A stretch of 64,000 bases of DNA, taken from contig NZ_FWXO01000001.1 of the NCBI RefSeq assembly GCF_900176415.1, positions 1,050,053 to 1,114,052 of the forward strand. Reading direction: 5' to 3'. The stretch comes from Cellulophaga tyrosinoxydans (GTDB taxonomy: Bacteria > Bacteroidota > Bacteroidia > Flavobacteriales > Flavobacteriaceae). How positions within the stretch are numbered: position 1 is the stretch's first letter; the number at the start of each line of letters is the position of its first letter. Position numbers and translations under genes: made by a program. Positions 46,100 through 55,500 of this stretch are shown here, one piece after another. The notes below the pieces were generated by a model. It worked only from the letters and a program-made list of their open reading frames with translations. It was not told the origin of the DNA and ran no database searches.

Positions 46100-46135
46100 A
46101 TCGATGAAATACACTATTTTGTGCATTTCATCGAT
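46100..46135 (-). terminator. 3' hairpin after purF
   Basis: Fifteen-base arms 46100-46114 and 46121-46135 (ATCGATGAAATRCAC) pair with one G-U on the minus strand around a 6-base loop, 8 bp after the purF stop. There is no T-tract, so it may be a 3'-end stabilizer or a Rho-independent-like stop of low efficiency. Confidence 0.6.
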
Positions 46136-46142
46136 ATTTAAT

Positions 46143-48041
46143 TTAATAAGCTCTTTGGTTTTTGCCCTCGTAAAAATTAATAAATGCTCTATTAACTACT
46201 TTATTTCCTCCTGGCGTTGGGTAATCTCCAGTAAAATACCAATCACCTAAATTATGTGGACATGCTTGATGCAAGTTGGATATAGTTTGATAAATTATTT
46301 GAACCTCTGCCTTTATCTCAGGTGGACTAAGTAATTGTCCTATTTTATGAGAAATTTCATCTGCAGAAAAAGGCGCATAGAACTCTTTAACATAGTTAAT
46401 AACGTCTTTGTCCATAGAGGAAACTTGTGTTAAACATTTTTTGTAAATGTCATCCACTACATTCATGGTGCCTCTATCTCTATGTAATTCTAAAGCAGCT
46501 CTAAAGGCTACAAAATCTTCTAGTTTAGCCATGTCAATTCCATAGCAATCTGGATAACGTATTTGTGGTGCTGATGAAACAACGACTATTTTTTTAGGGT
46601 GTAGTCTATCTAATATTTTAAGAATACTCTTTTTTAGGGTAGTGCCTCTTACAATACTATCGTCTATAATAACCAAATTGTCTCCAGGTTTTACTGAACC
46701 ATAAGAAATATCATACACATGAGCTACCAAATCGTCTCTTCCACTGTCCTGGGTAATAAATGTTCTGAGTTTGGCATCTTTAATGGCAACCTTTTCAATT
46801 CTAGGTCTTATATCTAAAATTTCATGAAGTTGTTCTTGCGTAATATTTGATCCAATAGAAAGAATTTGCTCTTCTTTCTTCTTATTCATATAGTTTTGAG
46901 CTTCTTTAACCATTCCAAAAAAGGAGGTTTCTGCGGTGTTTGGTATATAAGAGAAAACGGTGTTTTTAATATCTTCATCAATAGATTTCAGAATTTTAGG
47001 AAATATTAATCTTCCCAATTCCTTACGCTCTTGATATATTTCTTTATCACTACCTCTAGAAAAGTATATACGTTCAAAAGAACATGCTTTGCGTTCTGTT
47101 GGTTCTAGAATTTGCTTTATTGCCGTTTTGCCATTTTTTTTAATGAGAATGGCATGTCCGGGTTCTAGTTCTTTTACATCTTCAAATTGTACATTAAAAA
47201 CGGTTTGTATAGCAGGGCGTTCTGATGCAATTACCACAACTTCATCATCTTTATAGTAGTATGTGGGTCTAATGCCTGCTGGATCACGAAGAACAAAAGC
47301 ATCACCATGACCTAGCAATCCTGCCATGGCATATCCACCGTCCCAATTTTTTGCTGCCCTTCTTAATATTTTAGCAACATTTAATCGTTCTGCAATTATC
47401 GGAGAAGCTTCTTGTTTATTAAAACCTTCTTTTTTTATTTGTTTGTATAGTTTAGCAACGGCATCATCTAAAAAATGGCCTATTTTTTCCATCACCGTTA
47501 CGGTATCTGCCATTTCTTTAGGGTGCTGTCCTATCTGAACTAAGTTACTAAATAACTCATCTACATTGGTCATGTTAAAGTTACCCGCAACAATAATGTT
47601 ACGATGCATCCAATTGTTTTGTCTTAAAAAAGGATGTACACTTTCTATACTATTTTTGCCAAATGTACCGTAACGTACATGGCCTAACAATACTTCACCT
47701 ATATAAGGAATATGCTTTTTCTGTAACGCTACATTATTTTCATATTCTGGGTTTTCTTTTATTGCGGTATTAACTCGATCATTAATTTGCGCAAAAATAT
47801 CTTGAATTGGCTGTTGCGCAATAGATCTTACTCTACTCATATAACGCTCACCAGGCTCCATGTCTAGTTTAATACTTGCAAAACCAGCACCGTCTTGGCC
47901 ACGGTTGTGCTGTTTTTCCATCATGAGGTACATTTTATTTACGCCGTAAAAAGCAGTACCATATTTTTCTTGATAATATTCTAATGGCTTTAATAGACGA
48001 ATTAAAGATATTCCACATTCATGTTTAATGGCATCACTCAT
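46143..48041 (-). CDS. purF: amidophosphoribosyltransferase, long Bacteroidetes form
   Basis: 632 residues. The glutaminase nucleophile would be Cys9 after a short propeptide (MSDAIKHE-CGISL). The Ntn domain continues through RGQDGAGFAS and GHVRYGTFG. The PRTase site is VIIDDSIVRGTTLKKSI, preceded by the flexible loop region. It commits PRPP and glutamine to purine synthesis. It is longer than the roughly 500-residue enterobacterial enzyme because of a C-terminal extension. Part of a minus-strand group with a PfkB kinase, rnhA and purN. Confidence 0.9.
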   Translation of the reverse strand: MSDAIKHECGISLIRLLKPLEYYQEKYGTAFYGVNKMYLMMEKQHNRGQDGAGFASIKLDMEPGERYMSRVRSIAQQPIQDIFAQINDRVNTAIKENPEYENNVALQKKHIPYIGEVLLGHVRYGTFGKNSIESVHPFLRQNNWMHRNIIVAGNFNMTNVDELFSNLVQIGQHPKEMADTVTVMEKIGHFLDDAVAKLYKQIKKEGFNKQEASPIIAERLNVAKILRRAAKNWDGGYAMAGLLGHGDAFVLRDPAGIRPTYYYKDDEVVVIASERPAIQTVFNVQFEDVKELEPGHAILIKKNGKTAIKQILEPTERKACSFERIYFSRGSDKEIYQERKELGRLIFPKILKSIDEDIKNTVFSYIPNTAETSFFGMVKEAQNYMNKKKEEQILSIGSNITQEQLHEILDIRPRIEKVAIKDAKLRTFITQDSGRDDLVAHVYDISYGSVKPGDNLVIIDDSIVRGTTLKKSILKILDRLHPKKIVVVSSAPQIRYPDCYGIDMAKLEDFVAFRAALELHRDRGTMNVVDDIYKKCLTQVSSMDKDVINYVKEFYAPFSADEISHKIGQLLSPPEIKAEVQIIYQTISNLHQACPHNLGDWYFTGDYPTPGGNKVVNRAFINFYEGKNQRAY

Positions 48042-48062
48042 TTTTCCTAAATAGATATATTA

Positions 48063-48085
48063 AAAAAGCCCTGAATTTCAGGGCA
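48063..48085 (-). terminator. terminator of the PfkB kinase gene
   Basis: GCCCTGAA and TTCAGGGC inverted arms (48069-48085) with a run of T on the minus strand (48063-48068), 8 bp after the kinase stop. Confidence 0.85.
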
Positions 48086-48092
48086 TAATAAA

Positions 48093-49019
48093 TTATTGTA
48101 ATTCTATATCAAACTGACTCAATTCTCTAAATTGAAGCAATCTCTTATTTACTTCTTCTTTCTTAAGGTTTAGCATTCTTTCTGTGCCAAATTTCTCTAC
48201 ACAGAATGATGCCAAATTTGATCCTTGGATTATGGCATTCTTTAAATTATTGAATGAAATGTTTTCTGTTTGTGCTAAATAACCTGCAAATCCGCCTGCA
48301 AATGTATCTCCAGCTCCTGTTGGATCAAACACCTCTTCTAATGGTAGCGCTGGAGCAAAAAATACTTTGCTCTTATGAAACAATAAAGCGCCGTGCTCTC
48401 CTTTTTTAATAACGACATATTTCGGACCCATGGTTTCAATCTTAGCAGCAGCTTTTACTAAAGAATATTCTCCAGTTAATTGGCGTGCTTCTTCATCATT
48501 AATGGTTAGCACATCAATATGTTTTATAACTTCTAATAATTCAGGCAAACTATTATCCATCCAAAAATTCATAGTGTCTAATACTATTAATTTTGGTCGC
48601 ACTGTCATTTGATTAATTACACTCATTTGAATGTTTGGATGTAAGTTTCCAAGCATTACGACATCAGCATCTTTAAAATTATCAGGAACAATAGGATTAA
48701 AATCTGCTAAGACATTTAATTCTGTTACTAATGTATCACGAGAATTTAAATCGTTATGATATTTTCCTTTCCAATAAAAGGTTTTCCCACCTTTTACAAC
48801 TTCTAATCCGGTTAAGTCAATATTTTTATCCGAAAGTAGTTTTAAATATTCTTTTGGTAAATCGTCACCAACTATAGAAATAATGGCTGAATTGACATTA
48901 AATTGTGAAGCAGCTAGACCAATAAATGTTGCAGCACCACCTAAAATTTTATCTGTTTTTCCGAAAGGAGTTTCAATTGCATCAAAAGCAACTGTTCCAA
49001 CAATTAATAACTTACCCAT
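48093..49019 (-). CDS. PfkB family sugar/nucleoside kinase
   Basis: 308 residues of the ribokinase/PfkB fold. The ATP-site and catalytic base motif DPTGAGDTFAGGFAG is intact, and the N-terminal substrate region is GKTDKILGGAATFIGLAA. DTMNFWMDNS and TINDEEARQLTG are typical of a Bacteroidetes subgroup of unknown sugar specificity. Located between rnhA and purF; a role near nucleotide metabolism is possible but unproven. Confidence 0.85.
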   Translation of the reverse strand: MGKLLIVGTVAFDAIETPFGKTDKILGGAATFIGLAASQFNVNSAIISIVGDDLPKEYLKLLSDKNIDLTGLEVVKGGKTFYWKGKYHNDLNSRDTLVTELNVLADFNPIVPDNFKDADVVMLGNLHPNIQMSVINQMTVRPKLIVLDTMNFWMDNSLPELLEVIKHIDVLTINDEEARQLTGEYSLVKAAAKIETMGPKYVVIKKGEHGALLFHKSKVFFAPALPLEEVFDPTGAGDTFAGGFAGYLAQTENISFNNLKNAIIQGSNLASFCVEKFGTERMLNLKKEEVNKRLLQFRELSQFDIELQ

Positions 49020-49098
49020 TAAGTTTTATAAATTTTGTGCAAATATAAGGGTTACTTTCGAGGTATTTAAACCAGAATTAAAAAAGAATAAGAGTAAT

Positions 49099-49566
49099 TT
49101 AGTCCGTAATAAAACCATGATCTATTTTCAGGTTTTTTTCTTTTGATGCATTCACTGCTAATTCATCGCATCGCTCGTTTTGAGGATGATTGTTATGCCC
49201 TTTTATCCATTTAAACGATACCTTATGTTTTCTATACTCAATTAAAAATAGTTTCCACAAATCTGGATTTTTCTTACCCTTAAAGTTGGTTTTCTCCCAT
49301 TTAACATACCATTTTTTCTCAACCGTATCAACAACATATTTAGAATCTGTAAATACAGTAACACTAACACCTTCTTTTTTGAGCTTTTTTAAAGCTTCAA
49401 TCACAGCAAGGAGTTCCATTCTATTGTTCGTAGTATGTTTAAAGCCTTCGGCGAATTCCTTTTTATAAGGTTTACCAACCCATTCCATTACTATTCCATA
49501 TCCACCAGGACCAGGATTGCCTCTTGCAGCACCATCAGTATAAATATGAACTTCTGATTTATCCAT
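49099..49566 (-). CDS. rnhA: ribonuclease HI
   Basis: 155 residues. The metal-binding acidic residues are seen in YTDGAARGNPGPGGYG (D11), NNRMELLAVIEAL (Glu) and VFTDSKYVVD (Asp), and the loop His-Asp in GHNNHPQNERCDELA. It removes RNA from RNA-DNA hybrids. The start overlaps the end of purN by 8 bp, so the two are co-translated. Confidence 0.94.
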   Translation of the reverse strand: MDKSEVHIYTDGAARGNPGPGGYGIVMEWVGKPYKKEFAEGFKHTTNNRMELLAVIEALKKLKKEGVSVTVFTDSKYVVDTVEKKWYVKWEKTNFKGKKNPDLWKLFLIEYRKHKVSFKWIKGHNNHPQNERCDELAVNASKEKNLKIDHGFITD

Positions 49567-50125
49567 TTAATAACGCTTCAATTACTTTAGGAAAATATTC
49601 ATATTCTAATGCGTGAATTTTATTTGCAATGTCTTCTGGAGAATCTTCGGGTATAATTTGCACTTTTACTTGCTTAATTATGGCTCCTTCGTCATAATTT
49701 TCATTCACAAAATGAATTGTTATACCTGTTTCTGTCTCATTATTGGCTTTAACAGCATTATGTACATGTATGCCATACATTCCTTTACCGCCATACTTTG
49801 GCAAGAGCGCTGGATGAATATTTACTATTTTATTTGGAAAGTTTTTAATCAAATTTTCTGGTATTTTCCAAAGAAATCCAGCAAGCACAATTAAGTCGGG
49901 ATTACAACTTTTTAATAAGTCTAAAACGCAATCGGAATCGTAAAAGGCAGTTCTATTAAAATATAAAGCACTTATTTTCAATCTATTACATCTTTCTAAA
50001 ACTTTGGCATCGCTTTTGTTAGTAAGTACAGTGGCGATAGTAACCTCTGAGTTTTCCTGAAAATATTGTGATATGTTTTCAACATTAGATCCAGAACCAG
50101 AAGCAAAAAGAACAATACGTTTCAT
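49559..50125 (-). CDS. purN: phosphoribosylglycinamide formyltransferase
   Basis: 188 residues. N-terminal FASGSGSNVENI is the phosphate-binding loop; the catalytic Asn-His pair is in VNIHPALLPKYGGKGMYG and the catalytic Asp in NYDEGAIIKQ. It transfers the formyl group of 10-formyl-THF to GAR in purine synthesis. First gene of the minus-strand purN-rnhA unit; divergent from acpP. Confidence 0.93.
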   Translation of the reverse strand: MKRIVLFASGSGSNVENISQYFQENSEVTIATVLTNKSDAKVLERCNRLKISALYFNRTAFYDSDCVLDLLKSCNPDLIVLAGFLWKIPENLIKNFPNKIVNIHPALLPKYGGKGMYGIHVHNAVKANNETETGITIHFVNENYDEGAIIKQVKVQIIPEDSPEDIANKIHALEYEYFPKVIEALLNG

Positions 50126-50244
50126 GGGGTATTTTGAGGTTATTAAAGTAGAAATATTTTGGGCTAAATTAACACTCTTGTAATTAATTTGCTTAAATTA
50201 CAATACATTTTAGTCACAAATAGTGTTATTAATCCAAAGTTTTT

Positions 50245-50252
50245 TATTTTTG
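50245..50252 (+). promoter_or_regulatory. -7 box (TATTTTTG) of acpP
   Basis: A TAnnTTTG match 32 bp before the acpP ATG; no TTG is present at 19-21 bp upstream. Confidence 0.55.
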
Positions 50253-50284
50253 CCATCAGTTAAATTTTTAAAACAAGAATAATT

Positions 50285-50518
50285 ATGTCAGATATTGCAT
50301 CAAGAGTAAAAGCTATCATCGTAGATAAATTAGGTGTTGATGAGAACGAAGTTGTTACCGAAGCAAGCTTTACTAACGACCTAGGAGCAGATTCATTAGA
50401 TACTGTTGAATTAATAATGGAATTCGAAAAAGAGTTCGATATCCAAATCCCAGATGATCAAGCAGAGAACATTGCTACTGTTGGTCAAGCTATAAGTTAT
50501 ATAGAAGAAGCAAAATAA
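50285..50518 (+). CDS. acpP: acyl carrier protein
   Basis: 77 acidic residues. The phosphopantetheine attachment site is S37 in [12 protein letters not shown]. Carries acyl chains in type II fatty acid synthesis. A terminator-like hairpin separates it from fabF, which fits its need for higher expression. Confidence 0.97.
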   Translation: MSDIASRVKAIIVDKLGVDENEVVTEASFTNDLGADSLDTVELIMEFEKEFDIQIPDDQAENIATVGQAISYIEEAK

Positions 50519-50546
50519 TTTTATGATATCTTAGATTAAGATTATA

Positions 50547-50590
50547 AAATATCCATGTGGTAATTATTCTGCATGGATATTTTTTTTTAA
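50547..50590 (+). terminator. terminator or attenuator between acpP and fabF
   Basis: AATATCCATG and CATGGATATT with a 14-base loop followed by a run of at least six T. Partial read-through would supply fabF. Confidence 0.78.
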
Positions 50591-50639
50591 TTTACAGCCT
50601 ACTTAAGAAAAGTAGAATTACTTAAATAAAATAAATTCA

Positions 50640-51890
50640 ATGCAATTAAAGCGAGTTGTTGTTACAGGAATTGGGGCGTTAACCCCAATAGGTAATACTA
50701 TTGAAGAATATTGGGACGGATTAGTAAACGGTAAGAGTGGATCCGCTCCTATTACCTATTATGATAGTGAAAAATTCAAAACTAAATTTGCTTGCGAACT
50801 TAAAAACTTCAATGCTGAAGATTTTTTTGATCGAAAAGAGGCTAGAAAATTAGATCGATTTGCACAATATGCACTCGTTTCTTCGGATGAAGCTATCAAG
50901 GATAGTGGTATTGATTTTGATACCGTTGATAAATTCAGAGTAGGTGTAATATGGGGAGCTGGTATTGGAGGCTTAGAAACTTTTCAAAATGAAGTATTAA
51001 ATTTTGCTGAAGGTGATGGTACTCCAAGATTTAATCCCTTCTTTATTCCTAAAATGATTGCAGATATAGCACCAGGTAATATTTCTATAAAACATGGTTT
51101 TATGGGGCCAAATTATACCACGGTTTCTGCATGTGCATCTTCAGCAAATGCTATAATCGATGCTTTAAACACCATACGATTGGGTCATTGTGATGTTATT
51201 GTAACTGGGGGTAGTGAAGCTGCTGTAACCATTGCTGGTATGGGTGGATTTGGCGCTATGCATGCCTTATCTACTAGAAACGATGAAATGGAAACTGCAT
51301 CAAGACCTTTTGATGCTACAAGAGATGGATTTGTTTTAGGAGAAGGAGCAGGAGCTTTAATCTTAGAAGAATACGAACATGCAAAAGCAAGAGGGGCTAA
51401 AATTTATGCTGAAGTAGCAGGTGGAGGTTTATCTAGTGATGCGTACCATATGACAGCACCGCACCCTGAAGGAATTGGCGTGGTACGTGTTATGGAAAAT
51501 TGTTTAAACGATGCTGGATTAAAACCTGAAGATGTTGATGCAATTAATACCCATGGTACTTCAACACCATTAGGAGATGTGGCTGAGTTAAAAGCAATTT
51601 CTAAAGTTTTTGGTGAGCACGCACCTAAAATCAATATAAATTCTACAAAATCTATGACCGGCCATTTATTAGGTGCGGCAGGAGCGATAGAGGCTATAGC
51701 AGCAATTTTATCTATAGAACATGGTATTGTACCACCAACTATAAATCACAAAGTAGTTGATGAAAATATAGATCCAAAATTAAACTTAACACTAAATAAA
51801 GCTCAAAAAAGAGATGTAAGAGTAGCATTGAGCAATACTTTTGGATTTGGAGGGCATAATGCTTGTGTTATTTTTAAAAAACTTGATTAA
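50640..51890 (+). CDS. fabF: beta-ketoacyl-ACP synthase II
   Basis: 416 residues. The thiolase-fold active site Cys165 (VSACASSANA) and the two His of NTHGTSTPLGD and SMTGHLLGAAG are in place. It elongates acyl-ACP with malonyl-ACP. Directly downstream of acpP and 8 bp before rnc, the standard Bacteroidetes order. Confidence 0.96.
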   Translation: MQLKRVVVTGIGALTPIGNTIEEYWDGLVNGKSGSAPITYYDSEKFKTKFACELKNFNAEDFFDRKEARKLDRFAQYALVSSDEAIKDSGIDFDTVDKFRVGVIWGAGIGGLETFQNEVLNFAEGDGTPRFNPFFIPKMIADIAPGNISIKHGFMGPNYTTVSACASSANAIIDALNTIRLGHCDVIVTGGSEAAVTIAGMGGFGAMHALSTRNDEMETASRPFDATRDGFVLGEGAGALILEEYEHAKARGAKIYAEVAGGGLSSDAYHMTAPHPEGIGVVRVMENCLNDAGLKPEDVDAINTHGTSTPLGDVAELKAISKVFGEHAPKININSTKSMTGHLLGAAGAIEAIAAILSIEHGIVPPTINHKVVDENIDPKLNLTLNKAQKRDVRVALSNTFGFGGHNACVIFKKLD

Positions 51891-51898
51891 TTTTCAAT

Positions 51899-52633
51899 AT
51901 GAATTTTCCCTCAAATATATTTAATTCCCATTCTAAAGAGGATGGGGATTTTTTTTTAGGGATAACTCGAATACTTGGCTTTAAGCCAAAAAAGCTTTCT
52001 ATTTATAAAAAAGCCTTTCTTCATAGATCTGCCAATGTAAAAGATGAAAAAGGAGCCCCAATGAATTATGAGCGTCTGGAGTTTCTAGGCGATTCTATGT
52101 TGGGTACTATTATCTCTAAATATTTGTATAATGAGGTTCCCTCAGGAGACGAAGGTTATCTAACAAAAATGCGATCTAAAATTGTAAGTAGAGAACATTT
52201 AAACGAACTAGGTAAAGATTTAAATTTAATTCAATTTGTAGAAAGTAGAATCCCAAAGTCTCATTTTGGCGATAATATTCACGGCAATGTTTTTGAGGCA
52301 TTGGTTGGTGCTATTTATTTGGATCGTGGTTATAAATATTGCGAAAAATTTATTAATTCTAGAGTAGTTGCTCCGTATGTAGATATAGAACAACTAGAAG
52401 GTAAAGTAATCAGTTACAAAAGCTTAGTAATAGAATGGTGTCAAAAGCAAAAAAAATCTTTTCACTATAATATCTATGAAGATTCAGGTAATGATCCTGT
52501 AAAGCATTTTGCTGTAAAACTTCATATTAATAACAAAGTTGTTGCAAAAGCAAGAGCTACCTCAAAAAAGAAAGCTGAAGAAATGGCTTCTAAAAGAGCT
52601 TACTACGCGCTACAAAGCAAAATGGATAAATAA
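51899..52633 (+). CDS. rnc: ribonuclease III
   Basis: 244 residues. The RNase III signature E58-R-L-E-F-L-G-D65-S is intact, with the second acidic pair in NVFEALVGAIYLD. The double-stranded RNA-binding domain is at the C terminus (about 170-240: PVKHFAVKLHI ... KKKAEEMASKRAYYAL). Processes rRNA and structured RNAs. Confidence 0.95.
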   Translation: MNFPSNIFNSHSKEDGDFFLGITRILGFKPKKLSIYKKAFLHRSANVKDEKGAPMNYERLEFLGDSMLGTIISKYLYNEVPSGDEGYLTKMRSKIVSREHLNELGKDLNLIQFVESRIPKSHFGDNIHGNVFEALVGAIYLDRGYKYCEKFINSRVVAPYVDIEQLEGKVISYKSLVIEWCQKQKKSFHYNIYEDSGNDPVKHFAVKLHINNKVVAKARATSKKKAEEMASKRAYYALQSKMDK

Positions 52634-52755
52634 TTAATTTAAAATTATTAAATCTATAACGTTTTCGCTGGCTATCAGTGGTTAAAAAACAAATATCTAT
52701 TAGTTTTAGAGGTATAGAAATCATATATTTACAACTTGGTTTTTTTTATAAGACT

Positions 52756-53220
52756 ATGGTAGCAATGCATAAAATGTCACTGGATTTTTACGAAGATTCT
52801 TTTGCTTTGATAGCTTTGCATTGCATTTTAGAAGATTTTACCTTAGCCTACACAATTAATAAGCATCTTAAATGTAATTTTAAAAGGAGGCGTAAAAATT
52901 TAGTATTTTCTGATACTATTTCACTTCCAGTATTTGAGTGGAAAGATACTATTAATGATAGGTACTGGACATTAATAGCAAATACAAGTCATTCTGAAGA
53001 AAGTTATACAAATACAGGGTTATTTTCAGATGAACCTTCTTATAAGAAACAATATTTGGTCCCAGAACATAAAAATGTAGATTACTTTATGAAACTGGAA
53101 CAGGAAGATTTGGATTCAGAAGGGTCTATTTTAAAATCTATACTTGCAATACCAAAAATAATTACAGCGTATACTATAAATGCTGACACACTAAAATCTA
53201 AAAATAATTTAATATTTTAA
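52756..53220 (+). CDS. IPExxxVDY family protein
   Basis: About 154 residues from the ATG at 52756 (MVAMHKMSLDFYEDSF), chosen because family members begin with this pattern; the open frame goes back to a GTG at 52678. The name-giving motif appears as VPEHKNVDYF. The family is limited to Bacteroidetes, always near pyk and rnc, and its function is unknown. The stop is 3 bp before the pyk start. Confidence 0.85.
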   Translation: MVAMHKMSLDFYEDSFALIALHCILEDFTLAYTINKHLKCNFKRRRKNLVFSDTISLPVFEWKDTINDRYWTLIANTSHSEESYTNTGLFSDEPSYKKQYLVPEHKNVDYFMKLEQEDLDSEGSILKSILAIPKIITAYTINADTLKSKNNLIF

Positions 53221-53223
53221 ATA

Positions 53224-54666
53224 ATGCCAAGTAAAAAAAAGACAAAAATTGTTGCTACACTAGGGCCTGCTACAAGTAAGAAAGAAGTGCTGAGAGACAT
53301 GATCGAAGCAGGTGTAGATGTCTTTAGAATTAATTTTTCGCACGCAGATTATGATGATGTTGCTGAGCGAATAAAAATGATTCGTGAGCTAAACGAGGAA
53401 TTAGGTACTAACATCTCTATTTTAGGAGATTTGCAAGGACCTAAGCTAAGAGTTGGAGTAATGGCGGGAGAAGTTGTGGTTGCTCCAGGAGATGAGATAA
53501 CTTTTGTTACTGGAAAACCTTTTGAGGGCACTGCAGAACGTGTTTACATGAACTATAAATCCTTTCCACAAGATGTAAATCCTGGAGAAAGAATACTTTT
53601 AGATGACGGAAAATTAATGTTTCAAGTTATTGAAACAAATAAGAAAGATGAAGTTAGAGCTAAAGTAATTCAAGGAGGTCCTTTAAAATCTAAAAAAGGA
53701 GTTAACCTACCAAATACAAACATTTCATTACCAGCACTTACTGAAAAAGATATTAAGGATGCCATTTTTGCTATTTCACAAAAAGTAGATTGGATCGCTT
53801 TATCATTTGTTCGTTTTAGCCAAGATTTAATAGATCTTCAAAACTTAATTAAAGAGCATTCAGACGAGAAAATTCCGATTATAGCTAAGATCGAAAAACC
53901 CGAAGCTGTAGAAAACATTGATAAAATCGTTGCATATTGTGATGGACTTATGGTTGCACGTGGCGATTTAGGTGTTGAGGTTCCTGCTCAAGAAGTGCCT
54001 TTAATTCAAAAGCAACTAGTGTTAAGAGCTAAAAAGGCAAGAATACCAGTAATTATTGCAACTCAAATGATGGAGACAATGATTACAAGTTTAACACCTA
54101 CCAGAGCAGAAGTTAATGATGTTGCTAACTCTGTTATGGATGGTGCAGATGCGGTAATGCTTTCAGGTGAAACTTCAGTTGGAAATTATCCAGTACAGGT
54201 AATTGAAAAAATGGCCAGTATTTTAGAAACGGTTGAAAATTCTAGTTTAATAAAAGTACCACATGAGGCTCCACATGTAAGAACTAAAAGATTTATTACA
54301 AAATCTATTTGTTACCATGCAGCATTAATGGCTAATGATATTAAGGCAAAAGCTATTTCTACACTTACCAATAGTGGATATACTGCATTTCAAATTTCTG
54401 CATGGAGACCAAGTGCTCATATTTTAGTTTTCACCTCTAATAAAAGAATTTTAACACAGTTAAATCTTTTATGGGGAGTAAAAGCTTTTTACTACGATAA
54501 GTTTGTTTCAACAGACGAAACTATCGAAGACGTGAATAAAATGGCTTGTGAAAAAGGATTTTTAGAAGTGGGAGACATGCTTGTTAGTCTTGCAGCAATG
54601 CCTATTAAAGATAAGGGTATGGTAAATACCTTAAGAGTATCTGAAATAGAAAGCTGTAACTTTTAG
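53224..54666 (+). CDS. pyk: pyruvate kinase
   Basis: 480 residues. KTKIVATLGPATS at the start, MVARGDLGVEVP and the active-site IPIIAKIEKPEAVENID with the signature Lys. Final glycolytic step, making pyruvate and ATP. Ends the acpP-fabF-rnc-IPExxxVDY-pyk cluster, with a clear terminator behind. Confidence 0.96.
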   Translation: MPSKKKTKIVATLGPATSKKEVLRDMIEAGVDVFRINFSHADYDDVAERIKMIRELNEELGTNISILGDLQGPKLRVGVMAGEVVVAPGDEITFVTGKPFEGTAERVYMNYKSFPQDVNPGERILLDDGKLMFQVIETNKKDEVRAKVIQGGPLKSKKGVNLPNTNISLPALTEKDIKDAIFAISQKVDWIALSFVRFSQDLIDLQNLIKEHSDEKIPIIAKIEKPEAVENIDKIVAYCDGLMVARGDLGVEVPAQEVPLIQKQLVLRAKKARIPVIIATQMMETMITSLTPTRAEVNDVANSVMDGADAVMLSGETSVGNYPVQVIEKMASILETVENSSLIKVPHEAPHVRTKRFITKSICYHAALMANDIKAKAISTLTNSGYTAFQISAWRPSAHILVFTSNKRILTQLNLLWGVKAFYYDKFVSTDETIEDVNKMACEKGFLEVGDMLVSLAAMPIKDKGMVNTLRVSEIESCNF

Positions 54667-54680
54667 AAAATAACAGAATT

Positions 54681-54718
54681 AAAAAGCCCCAACTATTCAT
54701 TTATAGTTGGGGCTTTTT
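54681..54718. terminator. terminator after pyk
   Basis: AAAAAGCCCCAACTAT and ATAGTTGGGGCTTTTT form a perfect stem with a 6-base loop; its A and T tails let it serve the convergent TetR gene too. Confidence 0.92.
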
Positions 54719-54754
54719 AATTTAAAAAATGTTTTCGATTTGGTTTAAATTTTT

Positions 54755-55324
54755 TTAGCTAATTGGTATTATTTGTTTCGCAATAGATTTAGCAGAATAA
54801 ATGGGCCAATCATTTTTATGTAAATGACTTTCAGAAATAGCACTTTCATAAAGCAGATAAATGGCATTTGCTAATTTTTCGGTTTCTGCATTAGAATTGT
54901 TGGGCAAATTAGATTCAATTACTTTTTTTAAATAAGTTAATAAATTTAATTTTTGATTTTGTATTTCTTGACTAATAACATTGCTCGCAGTGCCAATTTC
55001 TGCAATACATTTAGTCGCCCAGCAGCCATTAAAGCCAGGTTTAAAATATAATTCTCTTAAAAAATCAAAAATGCCTAGCAACTGTTGCGTGGCTTCATTT
55101 TTAGATTTTATAAAAGAATCTAAACCATTCATAAAATTAGTATGCATGCTTTTAAGGTAAGCAATACACAGTTCATCCTTAGATTTAAAATGACTGTATA
55201 ATGTTGCCTTTGCGATATCAGCTTTAGCTATTATTTCATTTATACCTGTTGCATTATAACCATTGGTGTAAAAAAGGTCTGATGCAATTTTTATAATATG
55301 TTCTCGTAATTCTATTTTTCTCAT
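54755..55324 (-). CDS. TetR/AcrR family transcriptional regulator
   Basis: 189 residues. N-terminal HTH (about 10-55: IIKIASDLFYTNGYNATGINEII ... AKATLYSHFKSKDELC) is the TetR signature. The ligand domain includes a CWATKCIAEIG stretch with two Cys, seen in regulators of the YxaF/LmrA-like group. Divergent from the AraC gene 176 bp away, so its target may be itself or that neighbour. Confidence 0.88.
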   Translation of the reverse strand: MRKIELREHIIKIASDLFYTNGYNATGINEIIAKADIAKATLYSHFKSKDELCIAYLKSMHTNFMNGLDSFIKSKNEATQQLLGIFDFLRELYFKPGFNGCWATKCIAEIGTASNVISQEIQNQKLNLLTYLKKVIESNLPNNSNAETEKLANAIYLLYESAISESHLHKNDWPIYSAKSIAKQIIPIS

Positions 55325-55500
55325 AAATTAACTTGCTTAAAGGATTCTTTTAAGAAAACTTTTGATGTAAAGAAAGTTAAGTTTTTTGGAAATAAAAAGC
55401 AGTTTGGGTAATGTTTGGATTTTTGTATGTAAATGATTGTAAATTACTAATTATCTGGTTTTTCACCGTAAGGTTATTCTTATTTTTAGACTAATTGATT